Source of the DNA: Gnetum montanum
Taxonomy: Eukaryota > Streptophyta > Gnetopsida > Gnetales > Gnetaceae
Direction: 5' to 3'
Assembly (NCBI GenBank): GCA_015680685.1
Contig: MNCI01008305.1
Location: 27,270 to 91,269, forward strand
Length of the DNA: 64,000 bases
In this document: positions 59,606 through 64,000 of the stretch, one piece after another
How positions within the stretch are numbered: position 1 is the first letter of the stretch
Layout of the letters: each line of letters starts with the position of its first letter
Notes under the pieces: model-generated
Seen by the model: the letters and a program-made list of their open reading frames with translations, nothing else
Databases searched by the model: none
What the model was told of the DNA's origin: nothing
Program-made: the position numbers and the translations under genes

Positions 59606-60699
59606 GGAATTCTTTTTTGTCATGTGTCTCTATGAGAAGTTAGATCTTTCTTTATTTGCAATTTCTTTGAATCATCCTCAATTGTTTTATTCTATGTATT
59701 TTTTAGTCTTCCTTCTGATGGATTTTCTAAAATAGTAATATATGCTAATGTTTTAGTTTGCCATCTAAAATTTCTATTGCTAGACTTACTTCTTTATCAA
59801 CATTTGTCCCTAATGTGGAAACCCTTGCCCACTTTCCACAACATCTACCCATCAATGATGTGTGTTGCTTTTGAAGGATGTCTTAACAAGCCCTTTTCCA
59901 TAGTAACAAGCCTTGTGACTACTATACATCACATTGGGGAAATGCCCTAGAATCTACAAAATTTGAAAATAAAAACTCATTCATAAGATTTGGCATGGTT
60001 TTACAATTGGTTTCTAACCTAATAGCAATATTCTTTTCTTATCTGAGCTTAGCACCAGCATTGGAAAAATTAATAAAATTGTTGCTTTCTTTCCTTATTT
60101 GGTATTTACTATAAATGTGTATTTAATTCAAAGCATCATTATACATGTAAATTAAGCATTTTCTTAACATCTATAGGGGTTGTTGAAATTCATACTAAAT
60201 GACTATATGTACCTAGGGCTTATTATTTAGGGTTAGATATCTTTTGACCTACTGTATGCCATACTACTTCTATCTACATGGGTAAATTACTCATTTACCC
60301 ATTTGCCTTTCAGATCAGGAACATAGTGTTGGAAAATTTGTAGGAACAAAATGCCTTCAAGAAATCCATAACAACAAATTAATATTAAAATGTTTTGCCA
60401 AAAGAATCCACAATGATGTACAAATGTTTTGGATTTGAACACCTTTGAGAATTTTAGTAACAAAATAGCTTCAAGAAATCCATAGCAATAATTTAATATT
60501 GGAATAATTTATTAATAAAATCAATAATAACAAATAATTTTCCAGGTTTTGAACATGTAACCAATATTTTAAGTACACATGTTTTTACTACTTAACCTTT
60601 TTATTTAGGGATGAATATTAGATTATGGAATGAAGAGTTAAACACTAATAACAAAACAAATATAAGTGTTTTTAGAATATTTGATCTTGTTTAATCAAC

Positions 60700-60835
60700 T
60701 CCATATGTACCCCTATGGACATAGCCAACATGATATTGTTGTAGAACATAACAATGTGTGAGATCAACATACTTGTGAGAATAAAGCTTTAATTTGGAAC
60801 TTAGAGGTTGCATGCTCTAACCAATTAAGCAATGT
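60700..60835 (-). repeat. tRNA-like SINE, subfamily 2
   Basis: On the minus strand: head TTGCTTAATTGGTTAGAGCA (about 60830-60811) and a 3' module TTGGCTATGTCCATAGGGGT (about 60732-60713), matching the copy at 40095-40330. The B-box is eroded. Confidence 0.6.
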
Positions 60836-61159
60836 CTCACTATCATTTCCCTAACATATGGGCATAGGATGTTAGAAGATGTAATGAAGAAACTCATGAA
60901 CCACACCTAATTTAAGTTCATGAGTGGAGGTTAAAAGTCATATAAAGGTTGTCAAGATGAAACCAACTTTCCGTTGCAGATCTCAAGGATTTTGCTAGAA
61001 TTATCATTCTCTTGTACAAAGAGAAGGTATTTGGCTTTGAACCTAGCACCTTTGAGTAAAAGGTTATTTATGCTAACCAAATGACCAATGACTTGTTTAC
61101 TTTTTATAATGATGTTAATCTAGAAAAGACACCTTAATATTTACTAATTGATTACAATT

Positions 61160-62720
61160 AATTCAATTTTCACTAAGCTTTTGGACACTATTTCAAAGAA
61201 TAAAATTTGTTTATGTGTAGAAATGCAAGGTTTTCATGCTTACTCATAAGTAGGCTTCAAGAGGAATCATTCTATTATAGAACATTTGATAACTTTATGT
61301 TATTGTGTAAAGAAAGAAAAAAGCTCCAACTATAAAACTTTTTTTTTCTTAATTTTTCTAAGGCTTATGATTATGTTGCTGGAGATAAACTTTGGAAGAG
61401 ATTGGATGATATTAAAATTCAACAAGATATCCTTTCTACTACTAAAAGAATCTATGAGATAGTTAACATTATTATTGAAGATAATCTTATTGAAGAAGGA
61501 ACAATTATCAATAGTTTAGTAGGAGGTAAAAAAGGTTATTCTTTGTTCCCTACCCTTTTTGGCATATTTATAGATGAATGGGAGAAATGGATGCAAAATG
61601 TCTCTAATCATGTTATGTTAGTGGATGGATTACTTTTGAACATGATTCTCTTTGTAGATGGTGTGACTTTAATTGCAAAGTTAGCTATAGGGTTAAATTA
61701 TATGCTTTAAATCCTCCATGACTACTACAACCGTTTTGCAATGAAAGTTAATATTAATAAAACTAAAATTATAGTTTGCGATACTAGGAACAAAAATTGG
61801 AATCTTTTCTTAAGGAAAAATGACTTCATACATGTAAATCTTATAAATATTTCAAGCTTTAATTTGCTCATAATTATAATTGGAATACCCTCATTACTCA
61901 AAGTATTTCAAGTGGTGTGCAAACTCTATTTGCTCTAAGAAATAATTGAAGTAGGAAATAAATTTTGTAATGGAAGATTAAACATTTTTAAAGTCTTGTT
62001 CAACCTATAGTATCATATGGATGGGTTGCATGGGGACCTTCTCTTGTCACACATATTTGAAAAAAATTAAAGCTTGTTCAAAAAGAGTTTCTTATATGTT
62101 AATTTTAAGTGAAAATGTAAACTTCTTATGATACCCTACTTTTAGAAGAAGATTTGCATCCTCTTAAAGTTAAAGCCCTTTATCAATATCGCAACTTATA
62201 CTTAGAAGTTATGTTACATGAAAGAAGTCAATTATGCTAAGGAGATCATGAATGCTACACAAGAAAATGGATAGTTTCATAAAGGAAAATTATGGCTTTA
62301 GTAATGGAATATTATAAGAGAGGATCTTCCTTTAAATACAAGGCTCTTCTAGAATACTATAAAAGAAAAATACTTGGGTAAAGTTTGGTTGAACATATTA
62401 GAAAAAAACATTTTTATTTACATTTTGTTAGAGAAGGTTTATTATCTAATACTCAAAAGTATTTATTCTCAACGATTCCTATTCATTTAAAGAATCAAAC
62501 TACTATGGCAAGAATGACTTCTTATCATTTCATTGTTGAGATAGTTTCTTGGATCAATTTACCAAGAGAAGAGCATATTTGCATATTATGCAATAAAATA
62601 TAGAGGATGAAGAGCATATTTTTATCTTGCCCATGTTTGGCTCATATTCGAATGAATTATAATATTAATTGTAATAAGCTAATTTCAAATTGACCCTATC
62701 TGCTTTGGATATTAATCAAT
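61160..62720 (+). pseudogene. LINE ORF2 remnant of a non-L1-looking lineage
   Basis: Translation in order: GFKRNHSIIEHLITL, a KAYDYVAGDKLWKRL block (RT motif A), GYSLFPTLFGIFIDEWEKWM, then MILFVDGVTLIAK, which is the catalytic YADD box changed to FVDG. Next come VNINKTKIIV, SYGWVAWGP, EDLHPLKVKALYQY, and a C-terminal SYHFIVEIVSW with PREEHICILC. The 'GFRRNHST' start and the 'PxEExICxLC' end are unlike the L1 ORF2 in intron 1. Many stops and frameshifts. Related to the fragment at 22720-23117. Confidence 0.75.
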
Positions 62721-64000
62721 GATGCTTTCAACTTTCTTCAGAAATGTGTTGAGGCTTTGTAACCATCCAATAAATTATTTGTGATTTCCTAGACATAATA
62801 CAAATTTCTAGTTTCTAGTTTTTAATGAAATGATGTGATGTAAAAATACAACATTCAAGTCATTCATATAAGATACTACTCTCTCTCTTTTTCTTTAAGC
62901 TTGTTATGCTAGGTGATGCTTCAATGGGGATGTTGGAACCTTAAAAAGATTATAATATAGTTCAATCAAAAGTTTTATAGCCCAGCATTGCCAACCAAAA
63001 TTGAATTCATGACTTGGAGCTTTAACTCAAGAGTCTTACCACTAGGCTAACATTTCATTATTCAATGGTGATACTTCAATGGTGAAGCATGCCCTAGATA
63101 TAGGGTCATTTATACATAAAATTATAGTATTGATCATTTGTAAATGAATATCATATTTAGATACCCAATTCAAAAAGATATTCTAAACTTTCATGTTTTT
63201 CCATGATATTTAATTTTTTGTTGATTTCTCAAAGAGTTGAGTAAAAAATTATTAGTCTTCTTAATCCCATTAAACATATGGAATCTATTTCAATACTATT
63301 TGGTTTTGATAGGTGTTTTATTGTTGAAATCAATCTTCTAAATCATAAAGAGTAATTGGTATTATAAGTAGGCAAGAAAACTTACATTTAAATAATTACA
63401 TATTATAATCATTCTAATTCTTATAAATTTTGTCAATGGTAACATTTTTTAAATAATATTTATCCCTAAGACATATAGTCAATTTAGAACTTTATAACTA
63501 AACATTGCCTACTAGAATCTAGCCCTTAACTTGGAACTTTGAAATCAAGAATCTTACCCTAAGCTAACACATCATTGTAACTTTTGTCATTAGGAAGGAT
63601 ATTTGTTTAATGTTTTTTATTTTTTATCAAGAACAAAGATGCTAAGAAAAAAAAGAAAATGATCAAAAGTTGAGGAAAGAATAAAATAATCTAAAGTTGA
63701 AGATACTAGAAATCAAATTAACATCAATGATAAAAATGATCAAATGGTAATAAAGAAACCATATAAGATTGTAGCTTTTGTAAATATTTCAATTTATATT
63801 ACATGAAGTATTAATTAGTATAGACAGATAGCATATAAGACAAATTTTTCCTTGTCTAACAAAATATTGTTAACTCAAAGATTCAAACTAATGTTAACAA
63901 GAACGTTATAGTTGATAGAAAGGATACTTAATGTAAGGTTAACATTAAGTGATGAAGTGATGATAATATTTGTAACACCATTTTTTTTTGGTGAATCTAA
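62721..64000. other. AT-rich intergenic DNA with two minus-strand SINE copies
   Basis: No gene seen. SINE heads on the minus strand: GTTAGCCTAGTGGTAAGACT at about 63053-63034 (element about 62990-63060) and GTTAGCTTAGGGTAAGATTC at about 63577-63558 (element about 63465-63585). The latter ends in CTATATGTCTTAGGGA, the subfamily 2 tail. Confidence 0.6.

Larger units (their letters stand above)
58646..61150. other. AT-rich intergenic DNA with SINE pieces
   Basis: No gene is recognised. Contains the inverted pair of 59362-59605 and a minus-strand SINE at 60700-60835. Confidence 0.55.

Overview
This 64 kb window is nuclear DNA of a seed plant, probably a conifer or other gymnosperm. The reasons are a single ordinary gene with multi-kilobase introns, AT-rich intergenic DNA, and old, nested LTR retrotransposons that fill about half of the window. 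Species cannot be named from the sequence. The assembly carries two long N runs (30078-30279, 57984-58645) and four single N bases that each hide missing sequence.

Layout. Positions 1-21451 hold a minus-strand Ty3/gypsy (Tat-like) element, here called D. Element A (1580-17239, + strand, target duplication GTGAT) has inserted into it, and element B (3365-11928, + strand, duplication AGTAG) has inserted into the gag of A. Positions 23222-32066 hold element E (duplication TCAAT). E sits inside a decayed PIF1-like helicase gene (23118-23221 continuing at 32067-32801), beside a minus-strand LINE tail. A, B and E are one Athila-like family: their LTRs share TGATGAG...CTCATCA ends and their primer-binding sites match tRNA-Asp. 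They differ in content. E has gag-protease-RT-RNase H-integrase. A keeps gag and protease but has lost the rest of pol through a short-homology deletion. B keeps only gag and carries a separate ~920-codon ORF (a plant-transposon domain followed by a long coiled coil) behind its own TATA-type promoter.

The one clear host gene is an ASCC2 homologue (CUE-domain subunit of the ASC-1 complex) on the + strand at 34579-50525. Nine exons join in frame to 881 codons with no internal stop. Its core promoter is tandemly duplicated. Its introns hold an L1-type LINE, tRNA-like SINEs, a 547-bp tandem duplication and a 1.35-kb element with ~245-bp inverted termini. One intron is of the GC-AG class.

Positions 50526-64000 are intergenic: short tandem repeats, a weakly supported pararetrovirus-like remnant (53.7-55.6 kb), a minus-strand Ty3/gypsy gag and LTR (55.6-57.7 kb), a fourth LTR of the A/B/E family running into a gap (57765), SINE copies, and a second LINE of a different RT lineage (61.2-62.7 kb).

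The most unusual signal is an array of near-perfect GCGATATCGC palindromes just upstream of the TATA box in every LTR of the A/B/E/F family, and also before the extra ORF inside B. Copy number differs between the two LTRs of the same element.
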